Assembly: GCA_036897625.1 (NCBI GenBank)
Contig: JAYMTA010000139.1
Coordinates: 1 to 37,736, forward strand
Length of the DNA: 37,736 nt
DNA from: Pelargonium cotyledonis
Taxonomy: Eukaryota > Streptophyta > Magnoliopsida > Geraniales > Geraniaceae
Reading direction: 5' to 3'
In this document: positions 23,001-34,480 of the stretch, piece by piece
Layout: each line of letters begins with the position of its first letter
How positions within the stretch are numbered: the first letter of the stretch is position 1
Notes under the pieces: generated by a model
The model's database searches: none
What the model saw: the letters and a program-made list of their open reading frames with translations, nothing else
Told to the model about the DNA's origin: nothing
Made by a program: the position numbers and the translations under genes

Positions 23001-26000
23001 ACATGTGTTAATTAACACTCCTATATCTTCATATTTTTAAATACTTAAACAATCGTACAACAAATGCTTGAGTAGCACATATGTATTAAGCAGTTAAAAA
23101 AATTAACTTGCATTCATCTACATTACAGAAATGTTAGTAGTGAAACAGTAATACATTTTCATAATCAGAAAAATGTCTCTTGATCAACTATACACTAATC
23201 TCACAAAACACCTTGAGCACATGACCACTTACTGGCATGGAGCAGCTACATAGTAAATTTACTATGTATAGCTTGAACTGCCCATAGTAGACTTTCAAGA
23301 CAATTCCCCATAGCTTTTGCCCATTTTTTCAAATAGTGTATACACATTATACCATTCCAAGTTCAGCAGAAGTTTACGACATTCATCCCAAAATAAATTA
23401 TAACAATTTAATTTCATCACTGAATTTACTTTGGATTAATTATCAAATGTCATATATTATGTAGCTTTTCTGTTTGGAAGCAAAACTATCATAACTGAAC
23501 TAAAAGTTAGAACTGGGAAATGTAAGAAAAGGGCATATGAAAGAAAATAAAAGTCACCTTTCTGTGTGGAGGCAGAACTATCCTCTGCACACTTACGCTG
23601 ATAGTCTTGTTCAAATCTGTCCAATGCATGCAGCTCATGGTACAAGTCCTATGACCCAAAGAAAATTAATGTTTCTCTTCTACAACATTTGGAATACGTA
23701 CAAGCCAATACTAATCTCAAAATAATTCACATATGATTGCCCACAGTCAACATTATAGACTGCCCTTACGGCACATTGCAAGAAATATTAATATATTTCA
23801 GCAGCCAAAAAACTGCTTTGGTAAGTTGCTGCAAGAGAAAGTGGGATTAGAGGAGTTTATTTGTATCTTGGAAGCTACATAAAATCTTAAACAAACCAAA
23901 TTTGCGAAAGACTTCTCCTGAGGGGAGCTTACTGTAAGAATCCAAGAATACTCACAAGGTGATTGACTAGTAACAAAACCAAATTTGTAACAGGCTTTTC
24001 CTGGGGTGGGTGGGTTGGGGGGAGGATGCTTGACTGTGAGAATCCACAGGTGGACACGATAGACTCAAAAGGTTTAAGACTAGTAACAAATAATGGCTTC
24101 CTGAAAGTAATTCTAAACAATCGGTTTTTGAAAGATTCTCAACTCTCAAGTCATCTTGGAGGAATGATGGTAATTTCACCCGAGACTTCACTTGCTACCT
24201 TGTCACACTCATTCATTTCATTTTCACTTCATCTTAATTGTAGCTCTAGTTTAAGTTAATTCAGTGAATATTACTACGGAAAATTCGTTTTTCAATACGT
24301 CAATTTCAGTCTTATTTTAAAATGTATCGTTCAAAACAGCAGCGGTGATTAAAAAAAAATCCAATATAGCATGATCTGTTAATACAGGTAAAATCATATT
24401 TGGAAAAGATGGTACCAGAATGGCATAAACGCGTTGAGCCAGATTTATGATGCTAACTGCTAAGGGTTAATGCAGAGATGGTCTGACATGGTAGAGGGAA
24501 CACTGATGTAATGAGTGTAGACTAAGGCAGTAAAAGAAGCGGCCGGTGTTGGGAAGGTACCCTCGTTTTACGCCAGAAGGACCCCTGAGGTAGTTACAAA
24601 GGGTCCGAAGAGGCGAAGACCGCCATTAGGACCCCATCCGGCCTTACAAAGGGTTCTCATGTGTTTTTGCTACTCAAAGACTCGTAGACTGGACTGTACA
24701 TGATACAACAAACAAAGAGGACACATCTGTGTGTTTCTGCTAGATACTTACGGCTGTATGTTGAACCATTGTCATTAATTGATTCATCACTGATTCGGCC
24801 TCATCCTTCAATTGATTTTGAGGGGTAAGTTCTCTGCTAATTCTAACAAATGAAACAATAAGTATGTCAGTAAGGAATGAATATGCATACTTTCTATCCA
24901 TAGTGTACTCAAATTTAAAATAACAGATAAAGAGGTATCCAAATTACTTCACAAAATAGCGATCGAGGTTGTGCCATTGTAGGTCCTTACAACGATTTCC
25001 AAAACGAACAACTTCTCCAGAAAAAACTCCTAATTCTTCCCTGCTTAGGACAATTCAATACATCATCAGAAGTAGACCTTAAATAAATTAAACAGTATAA
25101 TGTTGACCACTTAAAAATAGATCACTCAATAAGCCATTTGATTAGTTTTATCGACCTCTTGTCTGCAGCAACTGTTCGTAGAAGCTCATTCGTATCCTTT
25201 GATACTAGATGTTGTACACCTTCTGAAGGAAGCACCACGTCTTTAAAATGTTTTACATTTTGTTTAGAAAGGGACATCATAAGACTGGAACCCTTGACAA
25301 CTGTATTTGCAACCTCAAAAGCCAATATTCCAATATCATTTCCTTTGGTAGCTAATCCAGAAACAAATCCACTGTTAGCATTCAAATTCGTCATGCTGCT
25401 GCCAAGTGTATCTAAGACCTCCACTGCCTTCCCAATCCCAAAAGTACCAGCTCGGCCTATGCGTGAGCTCACCTCTGAAACCTATAAAATTTGTAAACCA
25501 AGCAATGAAGTGCAACACTAAATTTCCCTCCACCGAAGAGCGCAACCGCAAAATAAGTAGATAGCACTATATATCTTTAGAATCAATGGTGATGTGACTA
25601 TAGAGAGAACAAGAATTCACCTATTGAAAGTGATGGAGGGAACTACAAAGCACAAACAACACCTCATTCCATTAGAATATTGACACAGTAGTTTTCTACT
25701 TAACATTCATGATTCAAATTTCTATAAAAGCTGAGACAATGCATGCGCATCATCATGAATCTAATTCAGCACATCCATGGCAGACACAAAACATGCAATC
25801 ATCATTAAAAGAGATAAAAGTTAAATCAAACTCTTTCTCCATCCAAATCGCATGATCGTCACAAAAAAGGAGCCACTTGGTTGATAAGGAACAGCAGATT
25901 CACCATACTTAACTCAACTAGCAGATCGTTGAAAACAAACGGCAAGAGATGGAAGAGAAGGTGAATACTGGACCAACCTTGGCGACAGCAGCTTGAGTAG

Positions 26001-26181
26001 ACCTGACTGATCTAGATTTATGAGCGAACCGAGGAATACCGTCGTAGAAGTCCTCCTGGCTGACCTCGCCGCCGCCGCGGTCGTCCGTCACCTCTCCGAC
26101 ATCCCGGTGGGCGTTGGCATTGGCGTTGTCGCTGTACAAGCCCCTGTCCGGAGTAGGAGACTTGGAGCAAAGCCCTCCCAT
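20065..26181 (-). CDS. PSK SIMULATOR-like protein (DUF3475 and DUF668)
   Basis: Twelve minus-strand exons: 26181-25978, 25481-25156, 25040-24948, 24842-24752, 23648-23558, 22596-22499, 22211-22142, 21546-21443, 21235-21119, 20922-20846, 20733-20689 and 20581-20065. They give 610 aa, with every junction GT-AG and in phase. The N terminus MGGLCSKSP fits an N-myristoylation signal (Gly2, Ser6), as in Arabidopsis PSI proteins, which supports this start; no other in-frame ATG lies upstream. DUF3475 spans about residues 117-208 ([18 protein letters not shown] through [10 protein letters not shown]). A coiled region contains [15 protein letters not shown] and [17 protein letters not shown]668 spans about 340-425 ([15 protein letters not shown] through [11 protein letters not shown]), and the tail is Ser/Arg-rich, ending [22 protein letters not shown] proteins are reported to promote growth downstream of phytosulfokine and brassinosteroid signalling; the exact role here is inferred. 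Confidence 0.95.
23895..24090. repeat. Imperfect tandem duplication in PSI-like intron 4
   Basis: A segment at 23895-23978 (ACCAAATTTG, then TCCTG, then AGAATCCA, then GACTAGTAACAAA) is followed directly by a diverged and expanded copy at 23978-24090 with the same anchors in the same order. The second copy contains a G-rich insert (GGGGTGGGTGGGTTGGGGGG). It is a local duplication of non-coding DNA. Confidence 0.7.
24571..24656. repeat. GC-rich two-copy repeat in PSI-like intron 4
   Basis: Two 36-nt copies (24571-24606 and 24621-24656) sit exactly 50 bp apart. They share CGCCA, AGGACCCC and TTACAAAGGGT at the same offsets. The surrounding 24536-24660 block is far more GC-rich than the AT-rich intron, so it is probably an inserted piece of another origin. 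Confidence 0.75.
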
Positions 26182-26340
26182 GGAGAAATTGCTAGTCAGA
26201 TGGCATGAATGGAGATGGAAAAATTGGCTGAATAGCGTGAAAAGGGCGGAGATGTAGAGGAAAATGGAATCCAGGAAAATGTATATGGAATTGGGAATGA
26301 GGATTTCGATAGAGAAAGCTATGAAATCAAACTCCACCTT
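26182..26340 (-). promoter_or_regulatory. 5' UTR of the PSI-like gene with a four-residue uORF
   Basis: On the minus strand a minimal uORF, ATG at 26206 to TAG ending at 26192 (encoding MPSD), ends 10 nt before the main ATG at 26181. The more distal leader is AAG-rich. The main ATG context (CTCCATGG) is good, with G at +4. A uORF this close could reduce initiation, but no data support it. Confidence 0.45.
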
Positions 26341-27930
26341 CTTCTTCTTTTTCTTCTTGTTTCACTGTAATGATTATGGGAAGAGAAAATCACTGTAATG
26401 GTTATGGGTGTGGAGCGTGGTTGCTTGCTTCAGCTGACTACGGGGTTGACCAGGAACTGGTCAACGTTCGTTGACTTTTTGTACATTTCTTGATGTGATA
26501 ATATGATTTGGTGGCTTGGCTTTTTGTTTGTCCCAATCTAAACTCAAATACGTGTCCGAGTCCTGTCCCGAGTCCAGCTCAACTCACACAGATCAGATGG
26601 GCAGTTCTGAATTCAAGTTAAGACCCAAATTCTAAAAACATTATATATTTTGGACAAAAATTAAGATAATTATTTTCGGGTTTAAATAGTTCCAAACCCT
26701 ATGGACTAGTCTCGTTTATTGAGTTGGACTTTAATTGAGATTTTCACTTCTTCTTATCTTTGAAATTTTCAATTTGTAAATTAGTCTACATGACCTATTG
26801 TAGCAGGTTGTTATTGTTTCGTCAGACTTCTCTTCCACGTTGATACGTCACATCACGTCACGTCAGTGAAATATCATTGAAATATTGGTTCATCTTGCAT
26901 GAGTGTTGGGACCAAGATAAAAACAAGTTGGCTACGACAGTGCATAAAGCACAAGCTAGCCATGCATCAGATACTACAAATAATAATTTTCTTGAAAGAG
27001 ACCATGTGCTTGAAGACTCCTTGCTTGATAAGTCTCTACAGGGAAATGTTGCAAGTGATAAGGGAACAAAGATATTCACAAAACCCAACCCACTTACTGA
27101 TGATGCAGATGTTAATTCGATGCCGAAGATGCGTGTGAGAAGGACTCCTAAACACTTGGGAGACTATCAGTTATATTGAACTATAAGAGGCAAGAAGGCA
27201 CATTAGTTTAGTTGTTGAGAAATTAGTCGATTGTTTAGTTGCTGCTCATCTATCTGTAATCTTTTCTTTCCCCGAAGATTACCTCATTGGTAATCTTTTC
27301 TTCTTCTCAATCTCAGTGTTCTCTCTATTGCTAAGTATTCTCTTCTCCTTTTGAAGATTGCTTCTCTGGCAATCTTTTTTCATCTGTACCGATATTTGAG
27401 TTTGGGTTTGAATACAATAAGTGCCTTAAATTCCATATTGCTGTGTTTTATTTATAGGCTTGTACCAGTCAGCTCTAGTGTCCACGTCATATAAACGAAG
27501 AAAGGCTGAAATGAAACGCTCTAAGCTTTCAAAATGTTACTGGGCAACAAATAGAAATCGAAGAAGCAAAAGTAATCAAGCATGCTAGAGAAAGCTCAAT
27601 ACAGCTCAACTAGATCCAAAATAATCTCAATTTTTAACCTTTCTTCTGGGAAATAAAAAGAAAATCTATTAGAACAAAACAACCAGATGACGACTATTTT
27701 CCACTTATTCTATATTTTAATCTTGACATCCACGTTAACTACGTGACAACTGTTTTATTTCCCATCACCATTACTCGCTTAAGCAGTTAAAGGGGTCGGA
27801 GAATAAAATAGTTCTCATGCAAAAGAAAAACAGGTACGAAGATGGGTATGAATTAATACAAATCTATCTACCTGTATATATTTTGTAGTATTGGATATCT
27901 ATTATTCTATGAATAATAAATGGACAAATA
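26341..27930. other. Intergenic region with a possible copia-type remnant
   Basis: No intact gene. Two near-identical 18-mers (CACTGTAATGATTATGGG and CACTGTAATGGTTATGGG) lie 28 bp apart at about 26364-26409. A plus-strand ORF at 26877-27179 is described separately. Downstream, two short hairpins (AAGATTACC with GGTAATCTT, about 27278-27300; AAGATTGC with GCAATCTT, about 27354-27377) precede an AATACAATAA stretch. This would fit the R or poly(A) region of an LTR or the 3' end of a transcript. Confidence 0.35.
26877..27179 (+). pseudogene. Short ORF resembling a copia-type polyprotein linker
   Basis: The 100-aa ORF ends MRVRRTPKHLGDYQLY and then a stop. The combination of Arg-rich residues, P and a DY-type tail resembles the linker between integrase and reverse transcriptase in copia elements (typically RRS-R-xxPxxLxDY). 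The preceding residues are acidic and low in complexity, and no integrase or reverse-transcriptase domain lies nearby. It could also be a chance ORF; this is a weak call. Confidence 0.25.
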
Positions 27931-27940
27931 GTGATCTCCC

Positions 27941-28102
27941 GTCTCCTAGGAGATGGCGCAATGGTTAAGAACACACATCTCTATGTGGGAGGTCGTGGAT
28001 TCAAATCTCATTGCGTCGGGTGGAGTGCTGTAGGATTTAAAGGGAGACACCCCTATTGTGTAACTCAACTAGTTAGTTTGAAAAAAAAAATAATAATAAT
28101 AA
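27941..28102 (+). mobile_element. tRNA-derived SINE with target-site duplication
   Basis: The body starts GTCTCCTAGGAGATGGCGCA. Box A is TGGCGCAATGG (27954-27964) and box B is GGATTCAAATC (27997-28007), the spacing expected of a tRNA-derived Pol III promoter. The 3' end is an A run followed by TAA repeats (28081-28102). Flanking TGATCTCCC (27932-27940) and TGATCCCCC (28103-28111) form a 9-bp target-site duplication with one mismatch. It lies about 400 bp upstream of the NIPA-like start. Confidence 0.9.
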
Positions 28103-28111
28103 TGATCCCCC

Positions 28112-28510
28112 AAAAGTTTGGCTTGTCTACCATAGGTAGGACTGGTTGCGGCTGGTAGGTACACAAATTTACCTCTCACACCACATGTCATCACACAATA
28201 ATTACAACAACGACCACTCTCTGTTTTCACTTTCCACACACCACACACACAGGACCAGACCAAAACCAAATCAACGCTACGCAAGCGCTTTCTTCATTGT
28301 CTACAGTAAAATTTCAATTCAATTCACAAACCCAGCAACAACAACAATCTCACCTTCTCTTCTCCTCTCTCGCACTGCTCTCTGTTCTAGGTCAACCACG
28401 TTTCCAGAACCAATTTTCTCTCCTCTCTCATTCATCTCCATCTGCTGATGATTCCAATCCAATTACCGGTCTCTGCAACCCCCACCACCGGAGCTCCGAC
28501 CTAGAACCAG
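28112..28510 (+). promoter_or_regulatory. Promoter and 5' UTR of the NIPA-like gene with an 18-codon uORF
   Basis: The region is CT- and CA-rich. A uORF starts at 28448 and ends with TAG at 28502-28504, 6 nt before the main ATG at 28511, encoding MIPIQLPVSATPTTGAPT. The transcription start is not known, so it is not certain that the uORF is in the mRNA. Confidence 0.45.
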
Positions 28511-31500
28511 ATGTACTCCAGCAATCTCAAGGGCTTCATTCTCGCCGTCGTCTCCAGCGCCTTCATTGGCTCCAGCTTCATCATCAAGAAAAAGGGTCTC
28601 AAGCGTGCCGGCGCCAACGGCCTTCGCGCTGGTTCGTACCGAAATTTTTTTCAATTTTTCACTTTCTGTTGCATTTCTCAGATTCAGACCTAATCTTGTG
28701 CCCTCTCCATTGAGCTACCCTAGGTGTTGGAGGGTACGGTTATCTGTTGGAGCCATTATGGTGGATCGGCATGATTACAAGTGAGTCTTAATTTCTTGCT
28801 CTTTTCGCCGTCGACCCAATATGCCTTTTTCGGTCAATTTTGTTGGGTCGATCCCAGAAATGGGAATTTGTTAATGTGGTGGATTTTGGGATTGTATGAC
28901 AGTGATTGTTGGAGAGATAGCCAATTTCGTGGCTTACATTTATGCTCCTGCTGTGCTTGTGACTCCACTCGGTGCATTAAGTATAATTGTTAGGTAAACT
29001 TAGTTTCCTATGATGGATTTAAAGTTTTTTTTTCTCTGAATGTGTGTTTTTGACAAGAATTCATAATGCTGTGTGTGGGAACCTGTATTGGTATTTGGTA
29101 GTGCTGTGCTGGCGCATTTCATGTTGGATGAGAAGCTGCAGAAGATGGGGATGTTGGGGTGTCTTATATGTGTTGTTGGCTCGACAATGATTGTGCTTCA
29201 TGCACCTGAAGAGCGTACTATTACTTCAGTGGAAGAAATCTGGAGTTTAGCCATTCAACCTGGTATGCTGCTGAAAATTGTATACCTTTGCTGATTGCTT
29301 GTCATCACTTGATTTTTTCTTGATATTAATTACCTTTCTTTTTGTGGCTAGCATTTTTGTTGTATACAGCCTCGGTGATAGCTGTAGCTTTAGTGCTGAT
29401 ACTGTATTGTGCCCCACGCTATGGCCAGACCAACATAATGATTTACATTGGAATCTGCTCTATAATTGGATCATTAACGGTTGGTAAACAGTACCTTGAA
29501 AGATACATGCCTTGACAGGTTTTTTTAGTTTTGTCACTGTTGATACTCTAAACCTAAAATGAGTTAGTATATTTTATTTTTATTTTAGTAACTAATTAGT
29601 TGGTCCTTATATGCAGGTTATGAGCATAAAAGCCATTGGAATTGCAATACAACTCACATTGGAGGGCATAAATCAAGCCATATATTTCCAGACATGGATC
29701 TTTGCAATGGTTGCAGTCACTTGTATAATTATGCAGTTAAACTATCTAAACATGGTCAGTATTACATAACACACTTAGCTTCCCAAAAATATTTCACGAC
29801 GTCATAATCTAGGTGCAGTCCCTCTGTTACATGTTATGTTCTCATGAAAATGCTGTGAGGAAGAGACCTCATTGGTGGAGTGCAGTGGACTATATCCTTC
29901 TTTCAATACCTTCAACTATGTTTCCAGTTTGGTGCATTGAGGGTTCGATCCTGGGCCTATCTCTAGTATATGTTAAGAAAGATAATTTAAAAGTTCATAG
30001 ACTTCTGATAGACAAACTGAGTAAAAAAATTTATTTATTTGGCTGTAGATGTAGAAAACCATGTGGAACTATGAAAAATGTTGGTGACCTATTGAAAGGA
30101 TTAATGAATATATTTTGTGGTTGCTGCAATAAGTAAAGGAACACCCTCTGTTGATCTCATGATATTCTATATTGTGTGTTTATTGTTTTATTATACTTGC
30201 ATTAATTTTTCCTGTGCAATTTCTTGGTTATCATCTTATGCCCCTGGAGGATAGAATCAGTTTGACTGTGTATGATCCCTTGGAAGACTTCTAAGCAGCC
30301 ATTTCCACGTGTAGACCTTATAATAATTAATTTGGCATACATAAATTGTACCTTACGGAACAGACTGAAGGATTTAAGCACTCAAATTGTCAGAAACAGA
30401 AATATTATCATGTATCTTTAGATGAACAAGTATCCACGAAAGTCAAAAGACAGAATCATCTATTTTTCTTTTTCACGTGGAAATGTGATTAAAACAAGTT
30501 ACAAATATGCAGCTGATAAATGCATGATTGATCACAATGTTTTTCTTTTTGCCATTTTAAAGTTCTTTAATAGTGTGTTCGACCTGCATTTGGCTTATTT
30601 AGGATAATAGGAAGGGAGACCTCTGGTGATCCTTATAGGTCCTTGGTCTGTAACTGATTTTGGGCTAAGCTACTTCCATTTATTCACTTCTGCTTTCATA
30701 GAACAAATCCCTCTCTCTAGTATCATTTAGAATTTGATTAGCATTAATTAGATTCAGTGTGTGAATGCTTCCTGCTCTAAACCAGGTTGATTATAACTTC
30801 GACGAGTGTACCTGGTTATGTTTTTTGTGTTGATCAGTAAGAAGTTCTTGCAATTTGCAGGAGTCAATAGTTCTTCATATTGTCTGTACACATCAGGAGT
30901 TGATTTTCTTGTTCTTTTGCTTTGTATGTAAGTCTAGGTGTAGTTTCAACTGGGTGCTGTTAGGAGTTTGTGGTCATCCGATTGTTTAACTAAAGTTGGT
31001 CAACTTGGGATTGCAGAACTAAAATATTGAATACACCAACCTTTGCTTGAAAACTAGTCAGCGTTTATTACTTTATTAAGTGTATACATCCTTGGTCGGC
31101 AGAACATCTAATGTAAAAGATGGAATTTTGATGTTACCTAGCAAACTTGGGGAAATGGTCTTCTGTTGCTCTTTTTGCAAGTGGAAGTTCAATCTTGGGT
31201 ATCTTGTATTGTGTGTGTGCACGCGTGTGTGCTTGCATGCACACATCAACTACATCTGATTCCTAGTGTATGTATAAGTGGAAAGGTCGAGCTATTGGAC
31301 TAATTTCTGTTGTGTGCGTGTGCATCTGTCAGTTACCTCATTGAAAGCCACAAATCCTTCCCCCACAAAAGGTTACCAAATTAACTAAGAACTATACATC
31401 TCACAATGCACACCAGCTAACCCTGTCTTCCATGCCACTGAATGAATGTCATTTACATTACGGTTGTATTTTGGTTATTTTTTTATGAGAATGGGAATCA

Positions 31501-32621
31501 GAATATATTCATCTTCTTTGTGTCTATAAGCATGCCATAATGGTTCACATTTTAAAGCATCTAACAAATTGGGGATGCTGTTCTCTTCCTTTTTTTTTAT
31601 TTGGACTAATGAAAATGGGCTAATGTGAGGGAATGGGAATGAAAATGAAAATAAGGAGAATGCATCCTTCGTGATTCCCCTCCCCTAAAAAAAAGTAATC
31701 CAAATGCAACTTATATTATATCCTTTATTAAATTGCTTTTTGTTCTACTGAATTTGAGTATAATGCCTTATCTAGCTTTGCATGTCTGCAGGCATTGGAT
31801 ACTTTCAATACAGCGGTTGTTTCTCCTATTTATTATGCTCTGTTCACATCCTTTACCATCTTGGCCAGTGCAATAATGTTCAAGGTATCCATACACAAAT
31901 ACATGAAGAGACACATAAATTTCCAATACATATTACAGGTCTAAGTGTCTCCACATTGTTATGTTTTTAGGATTATTCTGGTCAAAGTGCTAGCAGTATA
32001 GCATCAGAGCTTTGTGGTTTCATCACCGTGTTATCTGGGACTGCTGTATTGCATAGCACGAGAGAGCCAGATCCACCAATTCTCACAGGTATGTCTCCCA
32101 TGCATGTTAGTGGTAAAATTTGAGAAGATAGTCGTGTTTTGTAACATGTTATCACCTGTTTTCTAATCTCTGGTGCATTTTATTTGCTGAATGTGTGAGT
32201 TAGGCCTCATGAGTAGTTTTATATTAAGGCAAAATGAGGAAATACAAATAGAGTGATAAATATGGTAATATAAATGCAAATTGTAACATATATATAACTA
32301 TAAATTTACTGTTTGAATTAGCCAAAGCCCAAAAGTCTATAAGGAGAAAAGAAATTGGGGTAAAAGTAAATATGATGATGAGTAGTAATTGCAAGGAGCT
32401 CTTTCCCGTGTATATGGAATTTCTTATCCAGTATTTTCTTATTTGAGAAAAGTAAAAAGAAACCGGCGCTATCTGACAGTATTAAGTATGCAGATTTGTA
32501 TACACCATTATCTCCAAAAGTATCCTATTACGTTCAAGGCGGGGATATGTGGAAGCAGAAAGAGGAAGATGGAGGATCCCCTAGCTTTATCACAATTATC
32601 CGGCAAGACTATTTCAGTTGA
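28511..32621 (+). CDS. NIPA-type magnesium transporter family protein
   Basis: Nine exons: 28511-28631, 28724-28780, 28903-28993, 29102-29262, 29352-29479, 29617-29754, 31792-31884, 31971-32088 and 32494-32621 (stop TGA), giving 344 aa. The start MYSSNLKGFILAVVSSAFIG matches the usual N terminus, whose first membrane helix begins at once. Family hallmarks appear in order: IGSSFIIKKKGLKRAG, YLLEPLWWIGM, GEIANFVAYIYAPAVLVTPL, LGALSIIVSAVLAHF, SIKAIGIAIQLTLEG, DTFNTAVVSPIYYALF and FITVLSGTAVLHSTRE. About nine hydrophobic helices are expected, and the soluble tail ends WKQKEEDG then IIRQDYFS. Animal NIPA proteins are linked to Mg2+ transport; plant members are annotated by similarity, so the substrate is inferred. 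Intron 6 is long (2037 bp) and holds a GT/GC alternating tract. Confidence 0.95.
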
Positions 32622-34200
32622 ACAGAAGCGTGCTCACTGCATCTGAATGTACAGCTCGAGGATACTTACACATGCTTGTGCAGGCAAAAGAGCATACGAC
32701 AATTTTCGGTTTAGAGATCTCATAGTAATTTTTTCTCCCCTCGATGCCGCCAGTTGAATCATAGATGGGGGTATTGTGCTATAGTCATCTAGTGAGTAGT
32801 TAGTTTCAGAGTGATTCTTTTTTCCCATATTCACATCATTTTCGGTTTTCCCACCCATCATATACTTCATTTTTTCGAATTCTTTGTAGAGAGAGTGGGA
32901 GGGAGCGAACGAGCTAACCAATGTAATAGTTCCAATCCGAATCTGGCCATGTAATTTAATTTATTCAATTTGCTTGCATATGTGAAAATATTGGAAAATT
33001 TGTTTCTTGCTGGAGAAGCAATGAGATAGTGATTCCACTTCGTCTCGTTGGCCCTCCTAACGACTTGCGGTCGCAACCCAATTCAAAAGATTATTGTAAA
33101 TCACACATGTTCAAATTCAACTTATTTGAATGTGTCATAATCACATTGGACTTACTAATCAAAATTAAAGAACCACAGGTATCAATACTCAGTTGAGGTA
33201 AAATACACAACCACACACTTGTGAATTACTGTTGTTAAGTCTGATACACTTCCTCTCTTACCAGAGGTGAGTTCTATTGAAACACATTAATTTTCTCTTA
33301 ATGTGTGTTCTTTTTATGTACAGAAAACTGAGCAAACCACGAATCTAAATTAACGAAAATTGTTGGCCGACATCAACCTACATTTCTATTTGGAGGTCTT
33401 ACAGTAGAGTTTGAATTAGAAGGGGGAGGGAAAAAAAACTCGATGATCGAAATATTCAAAACCGTGGCCCAACTAACACATTATTAAAATAAAAACATTG
33501 ATAATTCAATTTTATTATTGGATTCTACGAACAATAAAGTGTAATACATACATATCAAACAAAAACACTAATGAACATTTAAATATAATTGACTTAAATT
33601 ATGAAATACAACGTACAATTTGAAATGTTATGGATGGAATTGGAATTTTGAATATGAACTTGGAAGTTTCCGAATGAACTTTGTTGTTCACATTATTTGG
33701 TAGCCTTAGCCTGCCCATGGCCTCTCTGATTTAACCAATATATATATAATACTATGACAAAAGCACCAGACAATTTAATTGATTACAAACTCTTAGTTAA
33801 TTAGTCTCGTTCAAAATGAATCGATTAAATCTATTGCGACATTTACAAATCTTAATTTCATTAAATTCCAAAACCTAATAATGTTATGGTAACATGCGTT
33901 AACAAACATATATTAGCTGAAAAAAGGCCGGGCATCAACATCAACATCGAATATGTCGTTTTCTCTTTGCTCTCGTCTAGGGGTCAAAATTGATATTGAG
34001 TAAGATTTGTTCGGATTTTGGATTGACAAAAGGTAGTTCAAATCATATATGAAAGAGATTCATATTAGATTAAATCATTCTTTTCTTAATCAAATTGGTT
34101 AAATTTTGGATTTGTAGTATAATATAATCTTATCCGATCAAATCTTGTTGTTGCTAGATAAATTTCGGTCCAATATTGGTAATATTGAATCGAATAGGTT
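32622..34200. other. 3' flank of the NIPA-like gene and AT-rich intergenic DNA
   Basis: The first few hundred bases should contain the 3' UTR. No ORF here resembles a known protein on either strand, and no structured repeat was noticed. Confidence 0.4.
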
Positions 34201-34239
34201 TTTAGTCGAATTGAATTTCAGATATTTAATTTACTAGAA

Positions 34240-34480
34240 GCATCCAAGGATCACCTAGCCTTGATCAAGTTCCCAAGGAGAATGCCCAACCCTCCAACAC
34301 TCCCCACCTCACTTGGCTATCTATTGTTCTCACCTCGTCGGGTCACCTCCAAAGCTTCTCATCTCATTGGGCAATTCCAAATTCCTTGTCTTCTCGGGTC
34401 ATCTCTAAAGCTACCCGCATTACCCAACAATCTTCAAGGTCCTCATCTCGTTTAGTCACCTCTAAGACTTTCCATCTTGC
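34240..34480. repeat. Degenerate short repeats of CTC-ATCTC/GGGTCACCTC type
   Basis: Motifs of the form CTCATCTC(A/G)TT(G/T)(G/A)G followed by TCACCTC(C/T)AA(A/G) recur four or so times with substitutions. It is a decayed low-complexity or satellite-like stretch. The open frame through it (34261-34455) looks like a by-product of the repeat, not a gene. Confidence 0.4.

Noticed and set aside
25138-25521. 127-aa plus-strand frame opposite PSI-like exon 2
   Set aside because: It is the antisense shadow of a conserved DUF3475 exon.
26182-26337. N-terminal extension of the PSI-like protein upstream of MGGLCSK
   Set aside because: The frame is open, but it contains no ATG (it begins with GTG), and the MGG start fits the conserved myristoylation signal.
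29813-30136. 107-aa Cys-rich open frame in NIPA-like intron 6
   Set aside because: It lies wholly inside an intron, has no recognised domain and no convincing splice or start context, so it is most likely chance.
32389-32646. 85-aa plus-strand frame at the NIPA-like 3' end
   Set aside because: The real last exon (32494-32621) uses another frame, restoring DLYTPLSPKVSYYV and IIRQDYFS.
34261-34455. 64-aa Pro/Leu-rich frame
   Set aside because: It is produced by degenerate short repeats, with no family similarity.
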